Of a DNA stretch of 64,000 nucleotides, positions 1 to 9,019 are shown piece by piece (within the stretch, counting starts at the first letter, position 1; the number at the start of each line of letters is the position of its first letter). Position numbers and translations under genes: made by a program. Origin of the DNA: Natronospira bacteriovora (GTDB taxonomy: Bacteria > Pseudomonadota > Gammaproteobacteria > Natronospirales > Natronospiraceae). The notes below the pieces were generated by a model, which made no database searches, was not told where the DNA came from, and saw only the letters and a list, made by a program, of their open reading frames with translations. Location: the NCBI RefSeq assembly GCF_030848495.1, contig NZ_JAVDDT010000005.1, forward strand, positions 163,004-227,003, written 5' to 3'.

Positions 1-2075
1 CATTGCAGTTGCGCCCGGTCTTCCTGCCGCGCCCGCTGCAGCTGCCAGTCATCCTCGGCGACTTCCTCGCTTTCAAACTCATTCACACGGGAAAAGGCCA
101 CGGCGATGCGATCCGCCCAGGTATAGCTGATCAGTCCGGAGGCCAGGTCTTCGGAGGGCTCATAGAGGAAGGCCACGGCGTAATCATGGATCTGGAGAGC
201 ATCGAAAGAAGCCACTGACACACCCAGTTCGGTGGTGGCCTCGGTGGCCCGTGCCAGTGGATACCAGCTGGTCGGTCGCAGGGTGGACCAGGGCCGGTAG
301 CGACGATCCTCACCCTCGGCCCGCGCATGCTGTCGCGGCTGAAAGCCGGGCCCGTGGTGTTCGGGCAGGCCCGGGCCCGGAATGGGCATGGCGTTACTCA
401 GGCGAAACAGGTCGTAGCCGTCCGCCGTATAACCGATATAGAAGATGTCGCCGTGAGCGGACTGGGTCGGTGAAAAGGCACCGCCGGTGACATTGCTCAG
501 GGTGTCAATCCGGCCACTGTCCAGATCAAGGCGACGCAGATTGAAGACCCCGCCGTGTTCCGAACTGAACAGCAACTGATCCCCATCCGGGGCAAAACGG
601 GGCTCCCCCACCAGGGCGCTGTCGGCCAGCCATTCCTGCCATTCCCCGCTGCGCAGATCGAAGGCCCCCAGCGTCCAGCCCAGTTCGGGCCGCCACAGAC
701 TCATGGCAATCCGCTGCCCGTCGGGTGAGAAATCCAGGCGACCGGGCACGGCCCCGACCGGCGGCGTCCAGAGGGTGGACTGGAAGCGACCCTCACTGTC
801 CAGCCAATCCAGGCGCGCCTGGCCGGCCTCGATACGGCTGGCGGCCAGCCACTCGCCATCGGGGTGCCAGACAGCCTCGCGGTAACGGCTGCAGCGGGTC
901 AGTCGCCGGCGCTTGCCACTGTCCACGTCCACATGAAAGAGGTCGTAATAGAGATTGCGGTTGCGGCACAGCTCCGGCATGGCCACCACGGCACCGGCGC
1001 GGGGATGCACATCCAGGCGGCCGCCCGCGTTCACATCGGCAATCTCCCTTATGCCTTCGTCGGCTGTCCACTCCATCAGGGCGGGCTGGCGGCGGGCATC
1101 CGCACGCAGGTAGAAGACCCGGCCATCGTTCAGTGCCCGTGGAGAGGCGGTCTGGTAGCCGTGCCGGCTCAGGCGTTCACCCGCCACTTCCCCCTGCTCG
1201 CGGATGGCGTCCAGATGGGGCCGGAAACGATGCCCCAGCCAACGTTCGAAATCCGACCACAGCGCTTCGCCATCCAGTCCCGGGCCGCGCTGATCGGCCA
1301 GAGTCTGTCGCAGATTGCGATTGACCAGATAGGGGATCACATTGTTGCTGTAGTTCTCCACCAGCGCCCGCACACTGTCCTCGCCGTGCTCGGCTTCCAG
1401 GTACTGAAAGAAGTAGGCCCCGTAGAGATAGGGTGTGCGCCCGGCCGGCCAGGTGGTGATGCCATCCATGCCCACCTGGTCGAAGGGCTTGAAACCGCTC
1501 TCCAGTTCCAGGCGCATCTTCATGTCAAAGAGCGTGCTCTGGCCGCGACCAATGCCGCGCTCCCAGTCCGTCTCTTCATAAATGGCCAGGCCCTCGATGA
1601 GCCAGGTGGGGTTGAAGAGATTGGGAAACAGCAGGGGGTTGCGCCCCAGCACGCTGCGCGCGCCGCGGGGAAAGGCCCGCGCCTTGTCCAGATGCAGGGT
1701 ATGGGTGTATTCGTGGGTAATCAGCAGCTCCAGCCAGTCATCGTAATCCCCGAGACTGCCCAGCCCATCCGGTGGCGTGAGGAAGAGGTAGATGAAGTTG
1801 TAGGGCAATGGGGAGGCAAAGCCGTTGGAGAGATCGAACTGATCCGTCAGCACCACCTGGGTCTGGCGCCGGGGTGTCCAGTTGAAGGACTGACTCAGGC
1901 GTTCATGCACGTCCTCGGCAATCCACAGGGCACGGCGTGCATCGTCCTCCAGCTCGGCCGGGAAATGAATCGTGAAGTGCTCACTGTCCAGACTGCGCCA
2001 GTCCAGAAAGGGATCGACGACCGCCATCGCCGGCGCCATCCACAACAGGCACAGCAAAGCCAGGCACTTTTTCAT
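1..2075 (-). CDS. Secreted gluzincin-like metalloprotease with TolB-type propeller (3' end missing)
   Basis: The gene runs leftward off the window edge, so only the first 691 codons are visible and no in-frame stop is seen. The start is an ATG behind a strong GGGAGGGGAG ribosome-binding site. Residues 1-18 form a signal peptide (MKKCLALLCLLWMAPAMA). An HEYTH zinc motif (His121, Glu122, His125) is followed by a Glu in WLIEGLAIYEE (Glu161), the spacing of gluzincins of the peptidase MA type. From about residue 330 on there are repeated blade-like segments of the PD40/TolB kind, such as FAPDGDQLLFSS. Such proteins often end in an outer-membrane barrel, but that part is not visible. The likely role is an exported or surface peptidase; the substrate is unknown. 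Confidence 0.8.
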   Translation of the reverse strand, partial: MKKCLALLCLLWMAPAMAVVDPFLDWRSLDSEHFTIHFPAELEDDARRALWIAEDVHERLSQSFNWTPRRQTQVVLTDQFDLSNGFASPLPYNFIYLFLTPPDGLGSLGDYDDWLELLITHEYTHTLHLDKARAFPRGARSVLGRNPLLFPNLFNPTWLIEGLAIYEETDWERGIGRGQSTLFDMKMRLELESGFKPFDQVGMDGITTWPAGRTPYLYGAYFFQYLEAEHGEDSVRALVENYSNNVIPYLVNRNLRQTLADQRGPGLDGEALWSDFERWLGHRFRPHLDAIREQGEVAGERLSRHGYQTASPRALNDGRVFYLRADARRQPALMEWTADEGIREIADVNAGGRLDVHPRAGAVVAMPELCRNRNLYYDLFHVDVDSGKRRRLTRCSRYREAVWHPDGEWLAASRIEAGQARLDWLDSEGRFQSTLWTPPVGAVPGRLDFSPDGQRIAMSLWRPELGWTLGAFDLRSGEWQEWLADSALVGEPRFAPDGDQLLFSSEHGGVFNLRRLDLDSGRIDTLSNVTGGAFSPTQSAHGDIFYIGYTADGYDLFRLSNAMPIPGPGLPEHHGPGFQPRQHARAEGEDRRYRPWSTLRPTSWYPLARATEATTELGVSVASFDALQIHDYAVAFLYEPSEDLASGLISYTWADRIAVAFSRVNEFESEEVAEDDWQLQRARQEDRAQLQ

Positions 2076-2111
2076 CTCCCCTCCCTAAAAAACGAACCAC
2101 GACTTAAACCT

Positions 2112-2630
2112 TTAAAACATTTAGCCGCGAAATGGACACAAAATGCACACGAGATAAAAAGACAAAAGACTATTTTTTGCCACAGATAAACACAGATGGA
2201 CACAGATCAAATCCTGGCACGGTGGGTGCTGACGCCCCCCTGTGGGAGCGGCTTTCAGCCGCGATGACAATCGACCGGTTGGCACGCCGGTGTGGTGAAA
2301 CCCCCTGTAGGCGCGGATTTATCCGCGCAATGGCCGGAATCCGACGTCCCGCCATTTAATGAGGTGCATCACGGACTGCAATGTTCCCATTAGAGAATCA
2401 AACGGCGAATTCAAGCCATTGCGCGGATGAATCCGCGCCTACAGCGAGGCCATAGATGATGGCGTGCCAACCAAACAATTGAAATCGCGGCTGAAAGCCG
2501 CTCCCACAGGGGGGGCGTCAGCGCCAGCCGTGCCAGGGATTGATCCGCGTGCATCCGTGTCCATCTGTGGCCAAATGATTTTTTGTTTTTTATCTCGTGT
2601 CCATTTCGTGTCCATTTCGTGGTCCCAGCC
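2112..2630. repeat. Complete nested-palindrome intergenic element, about 520 bp
   Basis: This fills the gap between two minus-strand genes and contains no gene. It reads as modules a-b-c-d followed by d'-c'-b'-a'. Module a is CGAAATGGACAC...CACGAGATAAAA (from 2127), answered by TATCTCGTGTCCATTTCGTG at 2591. Module b is CCACAGATAAACACAGATGG (from 2180), answered by CCGTGTCCATCTGTGGCC (to 2572). Module c is a REP palindrome GGGAGCGGCTTTCAGCCGCG at 2245, answered near 2488. Module d is GGCGCGGATTTATCCGCGC at 2313, answered near 2421. The two arms could fold into one hairpin with arms of about 250 nt. It is the cleanest copy of a family seen at several other junctions in this window. Confidence 0.85.
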
Positions 2631-2631
2631 G

Positions 2632-3750
2632 TTACCGCCCCAGCAAACCCCGCAACCCCTGCTCCAGTCGCGTCACGCTCTCGGGGCGGCAGGTTTCGCC
2701 CATGAGGCCGATGCGCCAGATCTTGCCGGCCAGGGGGCCGAGACCGGCGCCGACTTCGATGCCGTGTTCCTCCAGCAGATAGCGGCGCCCTTCGGCATCG
2801 TCGATACCCGCCGGGATGCGCACCGCATTCAGCTGCGGCAGGCGTTCCCCTTCCGGCACCACGAATTCGATGCCCAGGCCTTCCAGCATGCGTTTCAATT
2901 GCTGATGGGTTTCGGCATGACGGCGCCAGGCGGACTCCAGGCCTTCTTCCTTGAGGATCAGCAATGCCTCGTGGAGGCCGTACAGGGCGTTGACGGGGGC
3001 GGTGTGATGATAGGCCCGCTTGCCGCCACCGCCCCAGTAATTCATCACCAGGCTGAAATCCATGAACCAGCTCTGCACCGGGTAGTTGCGTGCACGAATC
3101 TTCTCCGCCGCCCGCTCGCTCAGGGTCACCGGCGACAGGCCCGGCGGGCAGGACAGGCATTTCTGGGTTCCGGAGTAGGCGGCATCCACACCCCAGTCAT
3201 CCACTTCCAGCGTCATGCCCCCCAGGGAAGTGACACAGTCCATGATGCTGAGGCAGTCGTGCTCGATGGCCAGGGCCGCGAGGGCCGCGGCATCGGACAC
3301 CGCGCCGGTGGACGTTTCCGCATGCACGAAGGCCAGCACCCGGGCATCGGGGTGCTCGGCCAGGGTTCGGGCGACGGCCTCGCGATCCACGGCCCGGCCC
3401 CAGTCCTGATCCACCACGATGACCTCGGCACCAATGCGTTCGGACATCTCCACCATGCGCTGGCCGAAGGCACCGTTGCGGCAGACCACGATCTTGTCGC
3501 CCGGCTCCAGCAGGTTGACGAAACAGGCCTCCATGCCCGCCGTGCCCGGGCCGGACACCGGCAGCGTCAGAGTATTGTCGCTACGAAAAACCCACTGCAG
3601 CAGCCCCTTGAGCTCATCCATGAAGGCCACGAAAACCGGATCCAGGTGCCCGATGGTGGGCCTGGCCATGGCCTCCAGCACCCGCTTCGGCACATTGGAA
3701 GGACCCGGCCCCATCAGCAGACGGGTCGGTGGCAAGAATGACTGGCTCAT
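2632..3750 (-). CDS. Alanine/serine--glyoxylate (pyruvate) aminotransferase family, class V PLP enzyme
   Basis: This is a 372-residue fold-type I PLP enzyme of the Aminotran_5 family. The N-terminal MGPGPSNV motif, the GHLDP segment and the PLP lysine in SGTQKC (Lys197) are those of alanine-glyoxylate, serine-glyoxylate and serine-pyruvate aminotransferases. Expected reaction: transfer of an amino group from alanine or serine to glyoxylate or pyruvate. The ATG has GGGAGA six bases upstream. It is third in a tight minus-strand set, 27 bp after an ACT-domain gene that itself overlaps a PLP decarboxylase gene, so the three are probably one operon for serine/glycine or related amine metabolism. 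The exact amino donor cannot be read from the sequence. Confidence 0.88.
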   Translation of the reverse strand: MSQSFLPPTRLLMGPGPSNVPKRVLEAMARPTIGHLDPVFVAFMDELKGLLQWVFRSDNTLTLPVSGPGTAGMEACFVNLLEPGDKIVVCRNGAFGQRMVEMSERIGAEVIVVDQDWGRAVDREAVARTLAEHPDARVLAFVHAETSTGAVSDAAALAALAIEHDCLSIMDCVTSLGGMTLEVDDWGVDAAYSGTQKCLSCPPGLSPVTLSERAAEKIRARNYPVQSWFMDFSLVMNYWGGGGKRAYHHTAPVNALYGLHEALLILKEEGLESAWRRHAETHQQLKRMLEGLGIEFVVPEGERLPQLNAVRIPAGIDDAEGRRYLLEEHGIEVGAGLGPLAGKIWRIGLMGETCRPESVTRLEQGLRGLLGR

Positions 3751-3777
3751 GGCGTCTCTCCCGATAAAACGTTCACA

Positions 3778-4173
3778 TCAATTCATCATCCATTCATCAA
3801 GCAACTGCCGGGCCCGCTCCGGATCGGCACAGGCCAGGGCAACAATGTTCTCCCTTTCACCATGATGCACCATGGTAATGGCCCGGATGTCGATGCCGGC
3901 TTCCGCCAGGCGGTTGGAGGCATTGGCCAGGCTGCCCGGCTGGTCCGGAATCCGCAGCAGCAGCACATCCTCGGCCACCACGGTCATGCCCTCGCGATTC
4001 AGGCGACTCAGGGCACCGTCCAGATCATCCACCTGCAGACGCACACAGGCCTGCTCGGCCACCTCCACCGCTTCAATGGTACGGATGTTGATGTCGCCTT
4101 CGGCCAGGGCACGGCTGATGTCGGCAATCAGTCCGGTCCGGCTGTCGGCAATGACGGTAAGCTGCTTGATCAT
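3778..4173 (-). CDS. Tandem ACT-domain regulatory protein
   Basis: A 131-residue protein made of two ACT modules and nothing else: residues 1-65 (ending one lobe at VRLQVDDL) and 70-131 (RIPDQPGSLANASNRLAEAG). ACT modules bind amino acids at domain interfaces and usually control partner enzymes or transcription. Its ATG overlaps the stop of the upstream decarboxylase gene (ATGA), so translation is probably coupled. With no catalytic or DNA-binding domain, it most likely senses an amino acid and acts on one of the two neighbouring PLP enzymes. That role is inferred from the context. Confidence 0.85.
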   Translation of the reverse strand: MIKQLTVIADSRTGLIADISRALAEGDINIRTIEAVEVAEQACVRLQVDDLDGALSRLNREGMTVVAEDVLLLRIPDQPGSLANASNRLAEAGIDIRAITMVHHGERENIVALACADPERARQLLDEWMMN

Positions 4174-5309
4174 TCAGGAAAGTCCTCTTCACGCAAGGCG
4201 TCCAGCAGAGCCTGGATATGAGACTGCTCGACCCCTGGCACACAGATCACATGGCTCCATTTACCCTCGGTGGCCAGCTGAAAGCGTCGGATGATGGCAT
4301 CCGAAGGCCGGGGGAAAACCACCGTGAAGGCACCGGGGTTGCGCCAGGCCTGAATACCCGCCTGACGAAAGGCGTCCTCCGTCCAGGCGGCCATGGCCTG
4401 GGCCGACTTCACCCGTTCCGCCATGCCGCTTTCGCCCAGTTCCCGGAAACGCTGCCACAGCATGAGCGGTGTCAAGCCGTTGCGGGAGCCACTGATGGTG
4501 GTATCCAGGCTGCCGATGTAGGCGATGGAGCGGGCGATTCGGTCCACATTGGACTTGCGCGCCAGCACGATGCCGCAGGGAATGGCACAGCCGATGAACT
4601 TGTGGCCACTGATGGAAATGCTGTCGGCACCATCGACAAAGTCGAAGGCCGGTCTGGGCTGCATGAAAGGCGCCGCCAGACCGATGAAGGCCGCATCGGA
4701 ATGAATGTAGCGCTGGCTGATGGCCAGATCGTCCAGGATGTCACGGATACGGCCCAGATCGTCGCGGGCCTCGGTCATGGTGGTGCCGATGTTGGCAAAG
4801 ATGATCACCGGCCGGTCGCGGTTGATGCGGATGGATTCGCGCAGATCGTCATAATCCATTTCCCCGCGCTCGTCGGCACGGATCATGATATGACGCATGT
4901 TCAGAAGGTGAAGGTTCTTGCTGACACTGTAATGGGTGGCCTGGGAGAAATACACGGTGGCACCGGGTAGCAGCTCCCGGGCCAGATAGAGGCCATAGAG
5001 GTTGCCCTCGCTGCCGCCATTGCCCACATAGCCCCACCAGTTGTCTTCCGGGGCCCGCAGCCAACGGGCGGCATCCGCCAATACTTCCCGCTCGAATTCC
5101 CGGGTGGCCATCTGCCAGGTGCTGTCACTGAAGGGATCACCCAGATTGTTGAGGGGCACATCCAGGAATTCGGCCAGTGCCGAGAATCGGAAATCCTTGG
5201 CCACGGGATAACCGAGATAGGCATCCCGACGCTGCTGCAATGTCTCCAACGCCGTCTCCAGGCGTCGGCCGACAGGCCCGGCGGCGGACTCGGAACGGTT
5301 CACGCGCAT
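4170..5309 (-). CDS. PLP-dependent histidine (or serine) decarboxylase family protein
   Basis: A 379-residue group II PLP decarboxylase. Features match bacterial PLP-type histidine decarboxylase: a GYPVAKDF N-terminus, GYVGNGGSEGN, THYSVSKN, FANIGTT, the PLP lysine in SISGHKFIG (Lys237), IPCGIV, and GSRNG before the C-terminal lobe. The start at 5309 gives the family's usual N-terminal length; upstream ATGs at 5330 and 5357 add an unlikely proline/cysteine-rich extension. Plant serine decarboxylases belong to the same family, so serine (giving ethanolamine) is a real alternative to histidine (giving histamine), and the downstream serine/alanine-glyoxylate aminotransferase relative makes it worth considering. 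It is first in a three-gene operon. Confidence 0.85.
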   Translation of the reverse strand: MRVNRSESAAGPVGRRLETALETLQQRRDAYLGYPVAKDFRFSALAEFLDVPLNNLGDPFSDSTWQMATREFEREVLADAARWLRAPEDNWWGYVGNGGSEGNLYGLYLARELLPGATVYFSQATHYSVSKNLHLLNMRHIMIRADERGEMDYDDLRESIRINRDRPVIIFANIGTTMTEARDDLGRIRDILDDLAISQRYIHSDAAFIGLAAPFMQPRPAFDFVDGADSISISGHKFIGCAIPCGIVLARKSNVDRIARSIAYIGSLDTTISGSRNGLTPLMLWQRFRELGESGMAERVKSAQAMAAWTEDAFRQAGIQAWRNPGAFTVVFPRPSDAIIRRFQLATEGKWSHVICVPGVEQSHIQALLDALREEDFPE

Positions 5310-5412
5310 TCCCCCAGCACAAAAGACCATTCTCGCAGGAAGGCAGACCGGATGCATCCGCCCGGCAAGGGTATTTCCATTAGAAAGGTTGTTTGCGAAA
5401 AAGCGAAGAACC

Positions 5413-5440
5413 TAGAAAAGCCCGCCTGGCGGCGGGCTTT
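5413..5440 (-). terminator. Rho-independent terminator of sodC
   Basis: A 10-bp stem AAAGCCCGCC/GGCGGGCTTT with a four-base loop lies about 30 bp past the sodC stop. Read on the minus strand it runs into TTTTCT. Confidence 0.8.
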
Positions 5441-5468
5441 ACGTGGCGTCATCACCGTCGGCGCGTCA

Positions 5469-6029
5469 TCAGGGCTGGCGAACCACACCACAGGCGATGC
5501 GGCTGCCGGCACCGCCGATGGGCTGGGTCCGGTGATCGTCCGGCCCTTCGTGAATGACAAAGGCCGTGCCGTCACCGGCCAGCAGGCCGCTGCCCTCGCC
5601 ATTTAGGGTCACCCCCGGGGCATAGATCTCGGCCTTGACCCGGCCATCCTCGTGCACCCAGATATTGGGCAGGTCACCCAGCTCGGGGCCCTCGTCATTG
5701 AGCAGGCCGTGCTGGCGGTCGAGAGGATCCAGATGGCCACCGGAATCGGTGAACCCGCCGTGATGGTCGTCACAGGTGCCTTTCTCGTGGATGTGGATGG
5801 CCTTCCAGCCCGGCGGCAGGCCCTTGAGACTCACCCGCAGCACCACGCCTTCCGGGCCCTCCTGAACACGGATCATCCCGGTGCGTTCGCCGCCGGCGTT
5901 GACCATGGATGCCACGGCGTCATGATTCTTGCCTTTCCGGCTCTCGCCATCATGGTCATCCGCGACTGCCGTGCCGACAGACAGCAGCAGAGCGGCGGTC
6001 AGCGTCAGAAATTCTCGATATCCGCACAT
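5469..6029 (-). CDS. sodC: Periplasmic Cu/Zn superoxide dismutase
   Basis: A 186-residue protein with an N-terminal signal peptide (cleaved after about residue 23) and the full set of SodC metal motifs: HIHEKGTC for copper ligands, SGGHLDP and QHGLLNDEGP for the bridging and zinc ligands, and VIHEGPDDH for the last copper histidine. The closing GGAGSRIACGVV carries the conserved active-site arginine and disulfide cysteine. It converts superoxide to peroxide and oxygen in the periplasm. The ATG is preceded by GAGGAG at ideal spacing, and a GC-rich terminator follows the gene. It appears to be monocistronic. Confidence 0.95.
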   Translation of the reverse strand: MCGYREFLTLTAALLLSVGTAVADDHDGESRKGKNHDAVASMVNAGGERTGMIRVQEGPEGVVLRVSLKGLPPGWKAIHIHEKGTCDDHHGGFTDSGGHLDPLDRQHGLLNDEGPELGDLPNIWVHEDGRVKAEIYAPGVTLNGEGSGLLAGDGTAFVIHEGPDDHRTQPIGGAGSRIACGVVRQP

Positions 6030-6065
6030 GCCTTTCTCCTCTTCTTCGGGTGAGGCAATCGTTCT

Positions 6066-8918
6066 TCAGTCTTTCTCATACCCCAGTGTAGCGCCCTTCT
6101 CCAGGGCGGGAATGCCTGAACGCAACCAGCGGGGCGCCGGCTCATCCTTGAGGTAGTGATCAAAGAACTGCTGCAGACGAATCTGCCAGTCCTTGCGGTT
6201 GGCAAAGGTGGTGGGCCAGTGCGGCTCGTCCCGATAGTTGATCAGCCAGGATGGCCGCTCCAGCCGGCGCAGTGCCGTGAACAGTTCAATACCCTGCTCC
6301 CAGGGCACGGCGCCATCATGATCATTGTGCATCATCAGCAACGGTGTATTGATCTTGTCCGCCTCGAAGATGGGCGAGTTGTGCAGATACAGCTCCCGAT
6401 CCTCCCACAGGGTCTTGCCGAGACGGCTCTGGGTACGCTCGTACTGGAACATGCGGCTCATGCCGGTACGCCAGCGGATGCCGCCGTAGGCACTCACCAT
6501 GTTCGACACCGGCGCGCCCCCGGCGGCGGCCCGGAAGAAATCGGTCTTGGTGACCATGTAGGCAATCTGGTAACCGGCCCAGCTGTGGCCCTGGATACCC
6601 ACACGGTCCTCGTCGACCCAGGGCTGTTCGGCCAGGGCCCGGGTCTTGGGCATGATGGACTCCATGGCGCTGTCACCGGGGTAGCCCTCCCGGTACCAGA
6701 CATCCGGCACAAAGACGATGTACTCATTGCTGGTATAGAAGCTGGGCATGATCACCGAGCGATGGGCCTGGGGCGGACGGTGACTGTGCAGACCATCCGA
6801 GGCACGCTCGTAGAAATAGACGATCATGGGATAGCGGCGGTCCGGGTCGAAATCATCCGGCTTGAACAGCATGCCCTGGTGGGGCTTGCCGGTCTCGGAT
6901 TCCCATTCCACCAGCTCCACCGTCCCCCAGCGATAATCCGCCTGCTGGGGATTGGCCTCGCTCAGCCGCTGAAGGTCTTCGAAGGCTCGGCCGGCCGTCC
7001 ACAGATCCGGGAAATCCTGAAAGCTTTCACGGGTGAACAGCAGGCGGTCGGCCGCCTCCGCCTTGAGTGGCGTGCCATAGCGGTGATCGCTGAACACCCG
7101 CTCGCACGGGCTCCGATCACCGGCCAGGGCCACATCAAAGAACCCGTGGGCCTTGCCTTGCTCATCGAAGGTCGTGAATAGCAGGGTATCCGTCACGGCG
7201 ATACCGCTGTCCTCGGGCAGCAGGTCCACGGGCCGGAAGTTCCAGCCGCGTTCCCGGCCCATGCCCCCGGTGAGATTGACGGCTTCCGTCGTTTCCGGGT
7301 CAACGCGCCAGGCATCATGGCGGTCAACGATGATCAGGCCACTGTCATCCTCAAGCCAGAGCGCGGCGGCATAGGGGTTGGCGGCAAAGGGACGGTCATT
7401 GGTATGGTCTTCCAGGTCGTGGTCAATGGCAGCGCCCATGTCCATCGTGTCCCGGCTGTCCACATTCATCGCCAGCCAGGTGCGCGCATCGCGATCCCAC
7501 CAGTGCAGGTAGCCGGCCTTGGGCGAGAAGGAGGGAATGGACTGAACCGCCTTCAGCACCAGGGTCGCTTCACCACTGTTCACATCAATCAGCCAGGCAT
7601 CATAGTAGCGCGGAAAATCCCAGGATATCTCGCGCTGGTAAGGCAGGTTGGAAATACCCAGGGCCATGCCGGCATCCCCTTCACGCCCCACCTGAACTTC
7701 GGGAATGTGCTCGCGCCCGAGCTGAACCAGCCGATTGCGATCCGCGAGATGAGCCACGGCCAGGTAGGTGCGCTGGCGCTCCTGTTCGAGCTGCTCCCGC
7801 TGCATGGGCTGGAGCAGGTCGTCCTCCCAGTGCCAGATGTCCACGTCCACGACTTCATCATCCAGCTTGTCATCGTGGTCGGGGATTTCCACCGGTTTCG
7901 GGGCCGTTCCGAAGAACAGGCGGCTGCCGTCCGGCGAGAAGGCCGGCTGGCGATGCCGGCTTACATGCCAGCCATCACGGAGGAAACGCGCCCCCGAATC
8001 GGCAATGCCGCGCAGACGGTCACGTTCCGCATTCCACAGGTGCAGACTGTATTCATGATCCTCGCCTTCAGGTTCACCGTCCTCGTCGGAACGGGCCTGA
8101 AACAGGAAGGCCACCTGGGTGCCCGCCTCGTCGATGGCCAGGCCGGTGTAATGACCGAAACCGGTCTTCAACGCCCGGGTCTGGCCGGCCTCGGTGTCAT
8201 GCACGAAAATGCCGTCATCGCTGCCATCCTCACTGACAAGGGTGAACACCAGGCGATGGCCGTCATCGGAAAAGGCGTAGTCACTGACATGATCGAAACG
8301 GTGCTCGCTGCCGTCCTTCAGTGAACGCAGCACCAACGTCGTACCGGCGGTCTGGTCATCGGCACGTCCGTTGTCGTTGCCGTTGCCGTTGCCACCGGCG
8401 TCCACACCGCTGTCTTCCTCGGCCGCCTCATCGGCTTCGGGCACACCATGCAGCCAGGCCAGCCAGTCGCCAGACTCGCCCGGCAGGCGGTAGGAGCGGA
8501 CACGTTCAACGCGCTGCGCTTCGCCGGAATCCAGATTCAGCAGCAGCAGCTCATTCTTGGGTTTTTCCTCATCGGAAAGATTCTTCAGGCGGGCCTGACG
8601 GCTTGCCTCATGGCTCGGCTTGACCAGTGCCACGACGTGGCGACTGTCGTGACTGAAGGCACCGCTCTCGCCACGCTCGAAACGGAACTCCCGCTCACCC
8701 CCGGTCGCTCTCACCACCAACTCGCCATCGGCCTCTTCGGGGCTCATGGCCCACAGGGCCCACTCACCATCCCGGGAGATGGCCTGTTCGGTGATGCGAT
8801 TCCATTCCGTATAGACGGAATGATCCAGGGCCTGTTTGGCCATGAGAGGGAAGGCAAAAAAAAGAACCGGCAAGATCAGCCAGACCGGCAGCCATCGAAT
8901 ATCCGTTCGCTTCTGCAT
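6066..8918 (-). CDS. Large S9 (prolyl oligopeptidase-type) peptidase, exported
   Basis: A 950-residue protein with an N-terminal hydrophobic export segment (WLPVWLILPVLFFAFPLMA), a long propeller-like region and a C-terminal alpha/beta-hydrolase domain. The catalytic serine is in GHSWAGY (Ser779), the acid in HNDHDGAVPW and the histidine in DEPHWP (His900), which is S9 family order. The linker DAGGNGNGNDNGRADD near residue 170 is low-complexity and very acidic. It probably works in the periplasm or outside as a dipeptidyl- or acylaminoacyl-peptidase-like enzyme. AAGG lies eight bases before the ATG. The gap to sodC is 36 bp in the same direction, so read-through is possible. Confidence 0.9.
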   Translation of the reverse strand: MQKRTDIRWLPVWLILPVLFFAFPLMAKQALDHSVYTEWNRITEQAISRDGEWALWAMSPEEADGELVVRATGGEREFRFERGESGAFSHDSRHVVALVKPSHEASRQARLKNLSDEEKPKNELLLLNLDSGEAQRVERVRSYRLPGESGDWLAWLHGVPEADEAAEEDSGVDAGGNGNGNDNGRADDQTAGTTLVLRSLKDGSEHRFDHVSDYAFSDDGHRLVFTLVSEDGSDDGIFVHDTEAGQTRALKTGFGHYTGLAIDEAGTQVAFLFQARSDEDGEPEGEDHEYSLHLWNAERDRLRGIADSGARFLRDGWHVSRHRQPAFSPDGSRLFFGTAPKPVEIPDHDDKLDDEVVDVDIWHWEDDLLQPMQREQLEQERQRTYLAVAHLADRNRLVQLGREHIPEVQVGREGDAGMALGISNLPYQREISWDFPRYYDAWLIDVNSGEATLVLKAVQSIPSFSPKAGYLHWWDRDARTWLAMNVDSRDTMDMGAAIDHDLEDHTNDRPFAANPYAAALWLEDDSGLIIVDRHDAWRVDPETTEAVNLTGGMGRERGWNFRPVDLLPEDSGIAVTDTLLFTTFDEQGKAHGFFDVALAGDRSPCERVFSDHRYGTPLKAEAADRLLFTRESFQDFPDLWTAGRAFEDLQRLSEANPQQADYRWGTVELVEWESETGKPHQGMLFKPDDFDPDRRYPMIVYFYERASDGLHSHRPPQAHRSVIMPSFYTSNEYIVFVPDVWYREGYPGDSAMESIMPKTRALAEQPWVDEDRVGIQGHSWAGYQIAYMVTKTDFFRAAAGGAPVSNMVSAYGGIRWRTGMSRMFQYERTQSRLGKTLWEDRELYLHNSPIFEADKINTPLLMMHNDHDGAVPWEQGIELFTALRRLERPSWLINYRDEPHWPTTFANRKDWQIRLQQFFDHYLKDEPAPRWLRSGIPALEKGATLGYEKD

Positions 8919-9019
8919 GTTCAGCCTTTATTGTCGAGAATTTTCAGGGGGTTCAGAGGGAGCATCAAACCATCAGACGGCCAGACCGGGGCAGGGTTCA
9001 ACCCGCCTTCGGACGGCGG

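Noticed and set aside
864..2189. Long plus-strand reading frame opposite the metalloprotease gene
   Set aside because: It is the antisense shadow of a GC-rich gene: no recognisable domain, composition dominated by His, Gly and Gln, and it runs into repeat DNA.
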